Under the pieces are notes generated by a model. That model was not told where the DNA came from. It saw only the letters and a program-made list of their open reading frames with translations, and made no database searches. Shown here piece by piece: positions 53,875 through 64,000 of a stretch of DNA of 64,000 nt. Source of the DNA: Cordilura impudica. Lineage: Eukaryota; Arthropoda; Insecta; Diptera; Scathophagidae. The stretch's first letter is position 1. Every line of letters begins with the position of its first letter. The translations under genes and the position numbers were made by a program. Location: NCBI GenBank assembly GCA_963682025.1, contig OY821518.1, positions 229,853,848-229,917,847 on the forward strand, read 5' to 3'.

Positions 53875-56800
53875 TATACCCTCCACTCCAGTGTGCAGAG
53901 GGTATATATAAGTTTGTCATTCCGTTTGTAATAATTAAAAAAAATATTTTGGACCCCCTAAAATATATATATTTGTGATCCTTACAACAACCGGAGTTGA
54001 TATAGCGATGTCCGTCTGTCCGTCTGACCGTCTGTCCGTCTGTGAAACTCGCGATGACGGCATCAATCGGGCAGCTAGGGTGCTCGTTGACATAAAAAAT
54101 GATTCATTAACATCCTGAAAAGTTTGCTATTTAAAATCGTCCAAATCGGTCGATTAGGGCCCGAGATTTGAATGAAGAACTATAAAAATGTCTTGAAAAA
54201 ATATGATTTTCTATGTTGTTCTTGTCACTATCACGCCCTTAATAGGACAGCTAGGATGATCATTTTTATTGAGAATGATTCACCAAGATCGTGGGTAGAT
54301 TTCTCTTTCAAAGAAATCGGTGGAACAGGTCCAGGGAAATCTCTGAAAAAGTAAAAAAAAAAATGAAAAATATGATGCTTCTATATTGTTCTTGTTGTTA
54401 TTCTGAATGTTGTGTTGTTGTCATAGCTGGACTTGTTGTTTTTGTGGTCGATGTGGTAATAATATAATAAAAACTAACCCTTTGTACATTTTTTTATTAA
54501 CTCTGGTGGAAAAATTTAAAAGTTTCCATTGTTTTGGCATCAGTCTAAAAATTTGTTAGATCATTTCTGTTATTACCACGAACCTGCCTGCAAAATTTCA
54601 GACCGAATGGCTCACGGGAAATTGGCTAAAATCGATTCAAAATTTTTTCGACAAGCAGACACTACGAGTTAATATAAAGGGAGTAAAAATTCACCAACAT
54701 CTAAAGCAAATAATGCTAAAATACCTAGTTATTAATAAAAAAAAAATACTGTAAATATAGCAAAAAAAAAATTTTATGTATAAATTTATTTATAAATTTA
54801 TATAAACATATTAAATAATACAAATAATATACATATGTATATTATATATGTATATCCATAACAACTGCATGTTAGAAATAAGTCGGTATATTATTTTATT
54901 TACATAACATTCTGCAATATTTTGTTGTGGGGAAAATACATTTCTTTTGCATTAACAGAGTGTCACTTTATTTTGCTCAGCGTGACTATGCCACAGTAGA
55001 TGGCGCCACAAATTTTGTTTGTTCTAATTAGCTTTGCAATAGTTATTTCTATTTTAACATGAATGTTAATATTTTCAACTGGATATCATACAGAACAATG
55101 TTAAGAGTATACACGGGCTGGTCTTTTATTTCATACGTATTTTCATTATTCTTTTACAAATATGAACATAAGTTTGGCATACTAACTTTTTGTTGTCTTT
55201 ACAAAATAGAGTTACCCAGTTCATCAATGAGTTTTTTGCTTTCAAAACAGTTCTACATAGTTATATAGAATTATTATTCTGCTTTACCTACAAATTATCT
55301 GATTGCGATTACATCTAATTTTTAAAAATAGTTTATAATTACTAAAGCATTATTATACATATAAATACAAAATTTCGCTTTTTATATTTTCCATTCAAAT
55401 TTAAGAAAATATCAATTCTAAAAACTGGAATTAAAAATTTCCAATTATAAATTACAATTAATAGAGTTTCAGAAAATCATATGAAAACGTCGAAAATAAT
55501 AATTTTAAATTTAGAAGACATCAATTACATCTTTAATATATAAATACCTGTGTTTACATTTAAAAAATTTGTACATTTAAAAAAAATATTGAGGAGAAAT
55601 TAATAGCTTTTCAGTACCGCGATTCAGTAACTTCTTTTAACGATAGTCGAATCGTTAAAAAAAAAGAAAATTGCAAAATTACCAGTAAAATATTTAAACG
55701 ATATTCGCTATTGTTAAAGTCAGCTGTTGTTGTTATCTAAACGACAACCATTTTTGTGTTGTTTATTCAATCGATAAAAACTTAAATTTTTATGTTGAAA
55801 TGTCGTCATACATAAATAAAAATCATTAAATAGTGAAAATATTTTTTTTAATTAAAAAACTTTTTTATATAAATAAAAAAATTAAATAGCATATTCACTT
55901 CTTTATTTCATTTTCAAATAAATACACAGAAATATTAGTAAAAAAAAAATAGAGATATTAAACATAAACATAAAATCATCCTGTCAAACATGAAGTAATT
56001 TGTTTTTTTCTATTCTTCTTTGTGTTTTTCGCTTATTTTGACAGAGATGCCACTCGTTTACAATTTAAATAAATAGAAAAGTAAATTTGTCGACTGTCGT
56101 TAAGATGTGTGTACTTAGTGAATCACTTAATCCTCAGTGCAAACAACAATAGCTGTCGATATATTTTGCGATTGTCGGATCGTTGAAATTTACAGAATCA
56201 CACTACAGAAAACATTAATTTAAATTCAATGAATTTTAGAAAACGTCGAATGATATTTAAGAATTGCGAACATAAAAACTGTTACATAAATAAACGCAAT
56301 TTGATGAGAATGTTATTTATATAGAAATTTTCACAATTTTTTTTTGGATAAAAATTTGAAGTTTTTCAGAAAATAAAGATAACAAATTATTTTATTTAAA
56401 ATGTTTGGGACATTTGGTTTTTTGCGTTTGGCATTCCTAATTTGAATATTTATTATTATAAATTTATTCTCTATGTTTTTCAAATATGGCAATATTTTAA
56501 TAAAAAAGTTGAGAGAGCTTTTTTTTGGTTATTATTTTGTTACTCCATCCGACCTATATGGCCGCAATGAAAAAATATTTCGCCAGTTAAAAGAAACTAT
56601 ACAGCCATCTCCAATTAGCACGATTTAGTGCATATAGCCACCCTACACAACCATTACCTTTGCAATGGAGGTTAGAGCGAGCTATTTAATTAGCAAAAAC
56701 TAAATTAAACGAGCAGTTATGTCATATAACCGGAAACGCATGCATATAGGTATATAACCTAAATGCATGCCGATCAGCAACCACGATGTCCAAAAAGCAA

Positions 56801-56972
56801 ACACCGAAATAAATCCGAAATAATAGAAAAGACGAAAACCAACCCAAAGAATTTGCTGAAATAATAAGTTTAAAAAATTGTTTACTTTTTCATTAACATT
56901 TATTATCAAGACTCAAACCGAGGTGGAGGGTATCAAAGATTCGGCACAGCCGAATTTAACACTCTTACTTGT
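53875..56972 (+). mobile_element. HINE family B copy B2, full length and uninterrupted
   Basis: A 3098-bp copy from TATACCCTCCACTCCAGTGT to GTGGAGGGTATCAAAGATTC, hairpin TTCGGCACAGCCGAA, and CTCTTACTTGT. GTCY tract at about 54009-54042. It provides the empty sites for A6 and A7 in B1. Near 56745-56870 it carries about 125 bp (AACCACGATGTCCAAAAAGC region) that B1 lacks and that recurs at 61300-61390 in B4. No protein is encoded. Confidence 0.8.
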
Positions 56973-57842
56973 TTTCATTATTTTTGTTTTGATAATTCAA
57001 TTCGGCTTGAGGTCCAAGAAGATTAATAAAAATAATAATCGAAACTTATTTTTGATTTTTATTTTTCCTTTTTATTATATCCAATATTTCGACTAACGTC
57101 GATAGTCATCATCAGGGATATTTAATTTTGTCGATAAACAAAATAAAAACAATAACAATACAAAGAACAAAAAATCTATCTATGCCCTTTGCATATATTT
57201 TAACTATTTTTCATTATTTTAATCTTTACATAAATACATATCTTGTTTCCAACAGACGCCATGTAGTTTTTTGTATCAAACTTTTGGATTGTGTCCTAAT
57301 AGTCCGATTACATCTCCATATATACGTGTCAAGTCAACGACGCGTCGTTTCTCCATCTAAATTGTCTGACACTAAAACATTTTCGTTGTCTTACTAAACC
57401 ATATATCCTTAACTTTCAGCTTATAATCTCTTACTATAAGTTTGTGCTCCTTGCTAACGCCTATATTTTTTTTCTTGAGTATAAGTAATGCTTTTTTGAG
57501 CTTTTGTTTTTTTGGGTCTTAGGTCTCGTTGTACTGATATGAAGGAACCATCTGACTTTCCGATATTCTTAAAATCGTTTACAATTTCTGCCGAAGATCC
57601 AAGTTTTACTACGATAGTTCTTTTGCCATGTTTTCAAAAATTTTCCGCACCAATTGTTTATTTGGGTTGATTTTTAATTTCATTAAACGATTTGAGTACC
57701 TCTTCTTGGGATTCTTTATTAGAAAACAATCCCTTTATAAATTAAGTTGCTAGCTGTGGCTTAATTTTGCAGTCATAGTATATTCACTTTATTTTCTCTT
57801 TTAATCTTTCAGAGTTTTATTTTCGATGCGTGTTTAGATCCA
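56973..57842 (-). mobile_element. Probable Penelope-like element terminal region
   Basis: Apart from the hammerhead-like motif at 57077-57121, the assignment rests on the general resemblance of that motif to ends of Penelope-like elements in insects. The minus-strand frames upstream (57130-57780) are broken, and I recognise no RT or GIY-YIG motif in them. HINE B2 is inserted at its 3' side. Confidence 0.4.
57077..57121 (-). ncRNA. Hammerhead-ribozyme-like motif
   Basis: On the minus strand: ATATCC, CTGATGA, then GACTA-loop-TAGTC, GAAA, TATT, GGATAT. ATATCC/GGATAT can form stem I and GACTA/TAGTC stem II, with both conserved cores (CUGAUGA, GAAA) in the right order. One extra U between CUGAUGA and stem II and a minimal stem III deviate from the standard fold. 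Penelope-like elements are known to carry minimal hammerheads; whether this one cleaves is unknown. Confidence 0.45.
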
Positions 57843-58381
57843 AATAATTGGATATAGAAACTAAGCATATGCCATATGAGTGGCATTCGGATCTTATTTT
57901 AAGACTGTGATCAAGCCGAAAAATCGACCTTATTTTTTGCTAAAACATGTGTAACCAAAATTTGAGAAAAATCTATGAAATATATAGGTATGTTTTTTTT
58001 TTTTTTGATAGACTTAAGCTAAAATCGTGAAGCAGCTTTATGTAGAGACTATAACTTAGAATGATCATAAAAGGTTTACATTTGGAGAACTGATGAATGG
58101 GTATAAAAAACACACATACATAAAAAACTACCAATACTGGATGCAATTACTAATAAGTAACTTTGCCAAATATGGTCACGATCGATCTATTTTTAGACCT
58201 AGTACCCATAAATATATAGCAGCTGCTATGAACATTTTCATATCTGCCTGCAACAAATTCATAACTATGCCACTCAAATTTTGTTAATGCTTATATTCTG
58301 CATCAAATTATTTGGAACTTTCTCTAAAGATGTAGTATAGGGTGTCTTATAGTTGGTCCGACTATAATTTTTTTGCTTATT
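57843..58381. mobile_element. Inverted pair of HINE family A fragments (A11)
   Basis: 57843-58090 is family A interior in minus orientation (ATTGGATATAGAAACTAAGC onward). 58140-58381 is plus-strand 3' half (ACGATCGATCTATTTTTAGA to a decayed hairpin GTTGGTCCGACTATAA and GCTTAT end). Together they form an imperfect inverted repeat. Confidence 0.55.
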
Positions 58382-58585
58382 TTTTATGTATCGTGGACTG
58401 CTAGGCATGAAAATCACAATAAAAAAAATTTTAAGGGCAAATACTGGAAACATTGTTTTCAAATCAAATTAGCATTTTAGAAATAGACAAAAGTCTGAAA
58501 ACGTCAAGCAGTTTATTGTTACGAACTATAAATAACAAACTTTTATAGTTGGCTTAGAAATAAATGTTATTAAAACTATTTTTTT

Positions 58586-59798
58586 ATGTCAAATAAAAAC
58601 ATTGTTCTTTTTAGAATTTCAAAGCAAGCGGTTGTTTACTTTATTCTTCGTTACATTGGTGCCAGAATGAAGCGAACTCGTAAATCTATGGATGGAAGTT
58701 ACATGGCTGATATGTTGCCATCAAATAAAGAACAATCGAATGCTAATACAGCATGGAAGCGTATATTGGAAGAAAATCGTAAATTAAAAAGAAGAATTGA
58801 CATTATGTGAAGAAAAGCTAGCACATATAAATATTGGTTGTATTAATCCAACTAGGGTTAAAATTAAAAATGCACAATTTCATGGTGTTAAATCGTGGTG
58901 TGTATTTAAGAAACAGTCCAAGGCTTGAGGTACTTAAATCAGTACAACTTTTGGTATCTCTTAGAGGAGACTCTGCTGATTTGTTGCAGACTTTTCCGTG
59001 CCATAAATTAACGGATTATATCTTCATAACGTCGCAGCTCGAAACCCGTTTTGGTGAAGAGAGTATGTACATTTTATATCAAGGACAGCTCTCAAACCGC
59101 AAGCTATTAATTGGTGAGTCTCTCCAACAATTTTATTCTGGTGTTTAACGTTTAACTATGATGGTGCATCCTGAATTCACTGCCGATATGATTAATTGCA
59201 CGGTGATTGATGCTTTCATACGAGTAATTGGAAATCCTGATATTACAGAAGCTATTTTACTCAGTGGCAAGAAGAATCTTTTTGCTTATGCATTGGCTGT
59301 GGAAAATGCTAGAAAAATCGCATGACCAAAACACATATATAGAGATACGTATAAAAGAAGAGTATACTGTAAAAAAAAATCAACAGAAATTAAAAGAAAG
59401 GTACGTTGTTGGGAATGTGGTGAATTTAGACATATTCGTAGCCAGTGTAACAAATTTAAATTACCGGAAAGCGAACACGAACTAATGAAAAGGGTCAATC
59501 ACTAGACTCGGGAAATTTGGCAAAAATAATATATAACAAATTTTGAGAACGTTAATCAATGTGGTAATAGCTAATTGATAGAAGGTAAGATTTTATTCAG
59601 AACATGCCAGACAATTATTGACACTGGTGCCTATCGATCAATTATTAAACCCGATTTGCTGTCCCCTAAAACTCAAATAGCATCAAAATTATCACACTCA
59701 TTTAATATCTCATTAAGCAATTTATGTATTGTCTGGCACTGGCTGGACATTATATTAAGTATTAGTTTTAAGATTTGTAAAGTTATTGTTAATTCACA
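58586..59798 (+). pseudogene. Ty3/gypsy-like gag-protease remnant
   Basis: Frames in order: 58586-58810 (NTAWKRILEENRKLKRRI, coiled-coil-like), then 58834-59148 with LVSLRGDSADLLQTFPCHKL, LETRFGEESMYILYQGQLSN and GESLQQFYSGV, a gag capsid-like region. Around 59150-59330 comes MVHPEFTADM, AFIRVIGNPDITEAILLSGK, FAYALAVENARKI. At about 59405 CWECGEFRHIRSQC is a CCHC zinc knuckle. From 59575 an aspartic protease start with TIIDTGAYRSIIKPDLL carries the DTG active site. Frameshifts separate each part. No RT or integrase is seen; the element is cut at 59798 by a Helitron. Such proteins package and mature the retrotransposon RNA; this copy is defunct. Confidence 0.7.
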
Positions 59799-61027
59799 TC
59801 TATATATATAAAATGGAATGTGTGTTTGTTTATTTGTTTGTTTGTACCTTATAGGAGACCACACCTCTGGACCGATCTTCCTGAAATTTTCACAGCATTT
59901 AACTGGGACTCTGGCATGATTAATAGGGTACTTTTTTCGACCACGCCCACTTTTTTAAAATTATGTAATTGCTCCCATATTGTTTTTAACAGATTTACTT
60001 CAAATTGTATACACATTATACTCCAGGCGAGGTAGAAATAAACATTTCTTACGCCACGCCCCCTTTCACGCCCCTTTTCACGCCAAATTTTGTTTGAAAG
60101 TTTTAAACTTTTTGTTCTCTGTGCAAATTTGTTCCTTCCAACGGATTTTTTTTATTTGGTAGTATATTGCTCTTAATACTGTTAACGTCGCCATATAACT
60201 ATGAACCACGCCCACTTCGCCGCCCCCTTTTTTTTGATTCAGATACTTACTTATACCACTAACAATGTTTGCTATACAAAATACTTTTTTTGTAATATGT
60301 ATTTACCTAAAGTTTTATACACTTTTTATCTACAGGTAAGGTAGCCATACATTTTTTTATTACCAAATCCCCCGTTTTTCGCCCCCAGAGGCCAAACCCC
60401 TGAACCGATCTTCCTGAAATTTTGAGAGCGTGTTACTGTGACTCTGGAAGGAATAATAAGCTATATGAATTTTTGATTGGACACGCCCATATAAGCCAAA
60501 ATTTGAAATCGTCATATCTCGGAAATTTTTTGACCTACAGCGGTCATATTTGGTACATATGGTATTGGCATGAATAGAAATACATACCAGAACCACGCCC
60601 CTTTTTAGAAAAATAAAAAATCGTAATATCTTCTAAACTACTGGAAGGATCGTCATGAAATTTTCACAAAAGGATATTTTTGTGAAATAATAAGTCCTTA
60701 ACTATATAAAGTTGTTAGTGGGCAAAGGGCCGTGATCCCGCCCATACAACCCAAAATTAAAAATCGTCATATCTGGCCATTTTTTAACTTACGGCGATGA
60801 TATTTGGTATATATAGTATTGAAATTAATAGAAATAGTCCTACAAGAAAACTGGGCGGGAGCACGCCCTTTTTAGAAAAATTAAAATCCATAATATTAAG
60901 CCCTTGACTATATAAAGTTGTTAGTGCAATAATTAATTCTAAATTAAATAAATAATATTTTGTTAATGTATAAATATTTTTTATTTTATAACGATGGGGG
61001 GTAGCGAAGCACACCGGCTTCAGCTAG
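59799..61027 (+). mobile_element. Canonical non-autonomous Helitron (family F)
   Basis: Starts TCTATATATATAAAATGGAA after host A; ends GCGAAGCACACC, GGCTTCAGCTAG before host T, with GAAGC/GCTTC able to pair just inside the CTAGT end. No target duplication. The interior has diverged internal repeats of CCGATCTTCCTGAAATTTT and CACGCCC-rich blocks (59870, 60400, 60640). No Rep or helicase. It interrupts the gypsy-like remnant. Confidence 0.85.
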
Positions 61028-61085
61028 TAGTATATAAAGTGAAGATTCAGTAAATAAAAACATGAAAAACAAACAAAAAAAAGAA
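61028..61085 (+). other. Short remnant after the Helitron
   Basis: TAGTATATAAAGTGAAGATT and A-rich sequence, presumably continuing the gypsy-like element before HINE B4. Confidence 0.3.
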
Positions 61086-61440
61086 ACAAGAGTGTTAAAT
61101 TCGGCTGTGCCGAATCTTTGATACCCTCCATCTCGGTTTGAGTATTGATAATAAATGTAAACGAAATATTTGAAATAGTAAACAATTTTTCAAACTTACT
61201 ACAAAATTATTTCAGAAAATTCTTTGGTTTGATCTGGATTTTTGTTAGTTCCAAGAGTTGGTATATAAAGCTCTCTCACATTAGTAATTCGTGCTCCAAC
61301 AAGGAAAGATCGTTTTCGTCTTTTCTATTATTTCGGATAAAAGAAAACACGTTTCGGTGTTTCCTCTTTGGAAATCGTGGTTGCTAGGTTATATACCTAA
61401 ATATATGCATGCGTTTCCGGTTATATGACATAATTAGTTA
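61086..61440 (-). mobile_element. HINE family B 3' fragment (B4)
   Basis: Minus orientation: 3' end ACAAGAGTG inverted, hairpin TTCGGCTGTGCCGAA, TACCCTCCATCTCGGTTTGA, then sequence matching the last 350 bp of B2, including the TTCGGATAAAAGAAAAC block absent from B1. Confidence 0.7.
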
Positions 61441-61462
61441 ATTTAGTTTACAATTTTGTTTA

Positions 61463-61604
61463 GTTGATAACAACTATTACACGTTCAATGGAAAATTTTA
61501 CCATCAAACGTATGGTATGCCCATGGGTAACCCCCTCTCACCGACGATTGCCGATATAGTGCTCGATAAACTTTTAAACGACGTAATCGATGAATTGAAA
61601 CTTA
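61463..61604 (+). pseudogene. Penelope-like reverse transcriptase fragment
   Basis: An open stretch of about 46 codons reading VDNNYYTFNGKFYHQTYGMP then MGNPLSPTIADIVLDKLLND. The G-M-P-M-G-x-P-L-S-P-x-x-A block is characteristic of RTs of Penelope-like elements. It is bounded on the right by the 3' end of a HINE-B-like fragment (61605) and on the left by HINE B4. Only this RT motif survives. Confidence 0.75.
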
Positions 61605-62055
61605 ACAAGTAAGAGTGTTAAATTCGGCTATGCCGAATCTTTGATACCCTCCACCTGGGTTTTACGTTTACATTAATATCTGGACTTCTTGCACTATTTG
61701 TAACAAATGTATAAAAAATATTTGAATATGTAAACACTTTGATAAACCTATTACTGAATTATTACAACAAATGCTCTGAATTTTCAGCATTTTATAGAGG
61801 TGTCTACATATTTTAGGTCATAAATTGGCAGAATGACTCCCGATTTATCCCATTTTAAATACTAACCTGATCCAGATAATTACAAACAATATTAAGTTTA
61901 ACCAGGTAAATGGTTTATTTTGTAATTTTCTTTTTAATTTAAATTTTTTAATATAAAGGTGCATTTTATTTTTTACAATCCTTTTCAATTTTCCAGACCT
62001 ATTAGTATAGGGCAGATTTGTGAGTCCGCATAGATCAACTTTCAACTCTTACTTC
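61605..62055. mobile_element. HINE family B-like fragment(s) (B5)
   Basis: 61605-61700, in minus orientation, matches B6 (hairpin TTCGGCTATGCCGAA, TACCCTCCACCTGGGTTTTA, ACATTAATATCTGG). The far end near 62040 has CAACTCTTACTTCTTTTT, resembling the plus-strand HINE 3' terminus. The segment may be two ends joined in opposite orientation; the middle is unrecognised. Confidence 0.45.
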
Positions 62056-62419
62056 TTTTTATTGTATTAAATCTATCTTTGTGTCTTTAAATTAATTAAG
62101 ATAATTAAGATGAAAATATTTAACAAACTGTTTTCTTTTAGTTAATATCTGAACATTTTACTGATACAAGGCAAAACTAAAACTGCCAAAAATTTCAGTC
62201 AAAACTATTTTGAATGTATTTGTTAAATATCGCATAATTTTTTTCAATTTTAAACTTTAAAGTCTTTTTAAGTCTGGTAATAACTCCATAATATGAAGGA
62301 AGTAAATATGTGGATTCTTTAATAACAATGACAAGTATAAAACACTGTTTTGTGCATAACATTAAAATATTATAAATTTGAGCATAATTAATTTAGAAAC
62401 ATAATTAATTTTAGAAAAA
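62056..62419. other. AT-rich gap
   Basis: About 62140-62250 resembles 9807-9930 (old dispersed repeat). Nothing else is recognised. Confidence 0.35.
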
Positions 62420-62647
62420 TGTCCGATTCGTTTTTCGATGATGCTGAAAACACATCAAAGAAATACAGAACATAAAGATTTTGCTTCAGTTAGTTGAGAG
62501 ACGAGAAGCTAATGGATGGCTGGAGCAGGTCAAAGGTGACGACTATAAATGCAAATGCAAGGCTTTTGAAAATATATTAAAATGCGATAAATCAGATCTA
62601 AGTATACATGCTTATAACCACTGTTATAAAAAATCTTTTAAACCCAA
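62420..62647 (+). pseudogene. Possible BED-type zinc-finger fragment (hAT-like N-terminus)
   Basis: Starts MSDSFFDDAENTSKKYRT, frameshifts, then ANGWLEQVKGDDYKCKCKAF with ENILKCDKSDLSIHAYNHCY. The pattern W-L-x-x-V-x-G-D, C-x-C then H/H-C resembles BED-like fingers in hAT transposases and host proteins derived from them, but one expected Cys is Phe. The hAT derivative at 62648 interrupts it directly after KSFKPN. Host or transposon origin cannot be decided. Confidence 0.4.
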
Positions 62648-63815
62648 CAGTATTGCCATAATTTGAAATTGTAAAGATGCTAAATTGCAAAAAAAGATGC
62701 TTAAACGTACTGGATGCTAAATTTTTTTTTTCAAATTTCATTACCTTTATACTGAAAAATTATATACTTATTAATAAATTCTTTGGTTTTTAAATCAAAA
62801 AATTAATATAAAACATATGTTTCGATTTATATTTTTTAATTTTTAATTAAAATTATTTTGGATTTCATCTGAAATTTTTATTAACATCAAATTGAGTTTA
62901 TTTTAAACTTAAATTAAATATTTTTAATTTTAGAGGGATTTTTTTTATTTAAAATATAACAGAAATTACATTATCAAAAGATACGATTATATTAGAATAA
63001 TTGGTTTATGGAATCTAACATTTCTGTGATGTCTTCATCTTCAAGTTCTTCTTGGCTCTGATATATTTCTGACGATCGACTCTTATCAACGACATCGCTC
63101 GGTATATTGTAAGTGTGACAGCACCAATTTTTCAATTTCAATCCTTCTTTTATACGTATTACAGAACATAACAACTCGGATTTTATTCTGTTCGAAGTTT
63201 GATTTTAATTAAAGCTATTAAGCTAAACAAACGTTCAACTTCGGCTTTTGAGAAAGACAATACTAATATAGACAACACAAATATTGATTCCTAAAATGGA
63301 TTTTCGCCAATAGAATTTTTCAATCCATAAAGAGGTTGTATTCAGTGTTGTATCCCAGTTTTGTTCTGTGATATAACTCCATTGGATTTGAATTTTTTCT
63401 GTTTCAGATGATATAAATTTAAACTCTTCTAATATATTGGTTATCTGTTCTTTTACCCGTTTTAATGTGTTTTGTATTGAAAATTTTGGCATTTTTTAAT
63501 ACAATAATATTTTTTGGCAATCGACTTTCAAATTCATTAAAAACTGTTGTTGGTGTTTACATTCTTCTATTTCAAAATGTTTTGTTATATTTGTTGAAAG
63601 AAACGAGCAGAGTGGTAAAAGGAGTAGTACACAAAATTACTGTACTACACTTTGAGAAATAAAAACATATCAATACCATTAAAAGATGCTAAAAGCAACA
63701 TTTTATTAATAAAAGATTCTAAGTTAGCATCTAGCATCTTTTGATAAATTTTGGATGCTAAACGACAAAAAAAGTTGCTAAATCTAGCAACTAAAAAGCT
63801 AAAACGGCAACACTG
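62648..63815 (-). mobile_element. hAT deletion derivative, copy 2
   Basis: Ends CAGTATTGCCATAATTTG and (inverted right end) CAGTGTTGCCG. The 8-bp duplication AAACCCAA / AAAACCAA flanks it (62640-62647 and 63816-63823, 7 of 8). 1168 bp, opposite orientation to copy 1, with the same internal structure. Confidence 0.85.
62992..63492 (-). pseudogene. hAT transposase C-terminal region, copy 2
   Basis: Frame 63492-63235 starts MPKFSIQNTLKRVKEQITNI and matches copy 1 to TTSLWIE, then shifts. Frame 63174-62992 has LCSVIRIKEGLKLKNWCCHT and YNIPSDVVDKSRSS. The hATC core (VERLF) lies between them, near 63225, in a shifted frame. The same start and end as in copy 1 show both derive from one truncated master. 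Confidence 0.7.
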
Positions 63816-63879
63816 AAAACCAAGAACAAATATTCTGTTTGAGTTGTAACATCTCATTTGCAAGCCATTTTAATTAAGC

Positions 63880-64000
63880 TGCGTTCACACTATGTGTTTT
63901 GCTTGCGTTTTTCTTATTGTTTTAGCACATGCAATTTGTACACGTAGTGTGAACCCTTTCAAAAACTGTTTATGTACAACACATTTGGCAAAACATATGT
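63880..64000. repeat. Inverted-repeat element running into the window end
   Basis: GTTCACACTATGTGT at about 63884 and its near-inverted copy ACACGTAGTGTGAAC at about 63939. TTAAGCTGCGTTCACAC at the left may be a TTAA-flanked MITE terminus. It cannot be resolved because the window ends. Confidence 0.35.

Overview
This window is transposon-dense, AT-rich eukaryotic DNA, most probably intergenic or heterochromatic sequence from a fly (Diptera, perhaps a calyptrate). The inference rests on DINE-1/HINE-type repeats with (GTCY)n cores, a LOA-clade retrotransposon with RNase H, several Tc1/mariner lineages and Transib remnants. No tRNA, rRNA, CRISPR array or bacterial feature was seen, and no intact host gene was recognised. 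Almost every coding match is a decayed transposase or reverse transcriptase. Homologies were recognised by eye, without database searches.

Layout. 1-5.3 kb: end of a Tc1 element (Tc1-A), then a DD37E-like Tc1 relative split by a nearly complete RTE-like LINE. 7-9.8 kb: a HINE repeat (family A) containing a LINE fragment, a TTAA MITE-like element and a short Helitron (family C). 10.1-12.4 kb: a Transib (RAG1-like) transposase fragment bracketed by a 35-bp inverted repeat. 14.2-17.5 kb: mariner > HINE-A > Helitron-C > hAT deletion derivative, each inside the previous one. 18.0-22.3 kb: second Tc1-A copy with both TIRs, holding a TTAA element, a HINE-A and a minisatellite insertion. 25.4-30.1 kb: a 3.1-kb HINE of family B with two HINE-A insertions. 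30.3-31.6 kb: a DD41D mariner-like element. 31.8-32.7 kb: a candidate solo LTR with a 35-bp minisatellite.

33.4-39.7 kb: a DD34E Tc1 element with IR/DR-type ends, split by a 4.7-kb LOA retrotransposon. 40.0-42.8 kb: truncated HINE-B, a long-TIR fold-back element and LINE debris. 43.6-52.8 kb: the deepest nest, a jockey/CR1-like LINE holding a hAT MITE, a Transib (CACAGTG ends, CGTCG target duplication) and a terminal Helitron-C; the Transib holds a HINE-A, which holds a 1.9-kb candidate solo LTR. 53.2-57.1 kb: HINE-A, full HINE-B and a Penelope-like end with a hammerhead-like motif. 58.6-61.0 kb: gag-protease debris of a Ty3/gypsy element with a canonical Helitron inside. 61.1-64.0 kb: HINE-B ends, a Penelope RT fragment and a second copy of the hAT derivative.

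The parts do not form a host pathway. What the window preserves is a layered insertion history. Several junctions can be read to the base because a second copy, or the interrupted reading frame, supplies the empty site. The items most worth a second look are the Transib with symmetric RSS-like ends, the two HINE families that share one 3' terminus and carry LINE fragments, and the minisatellites that have grown inside mobile elements.
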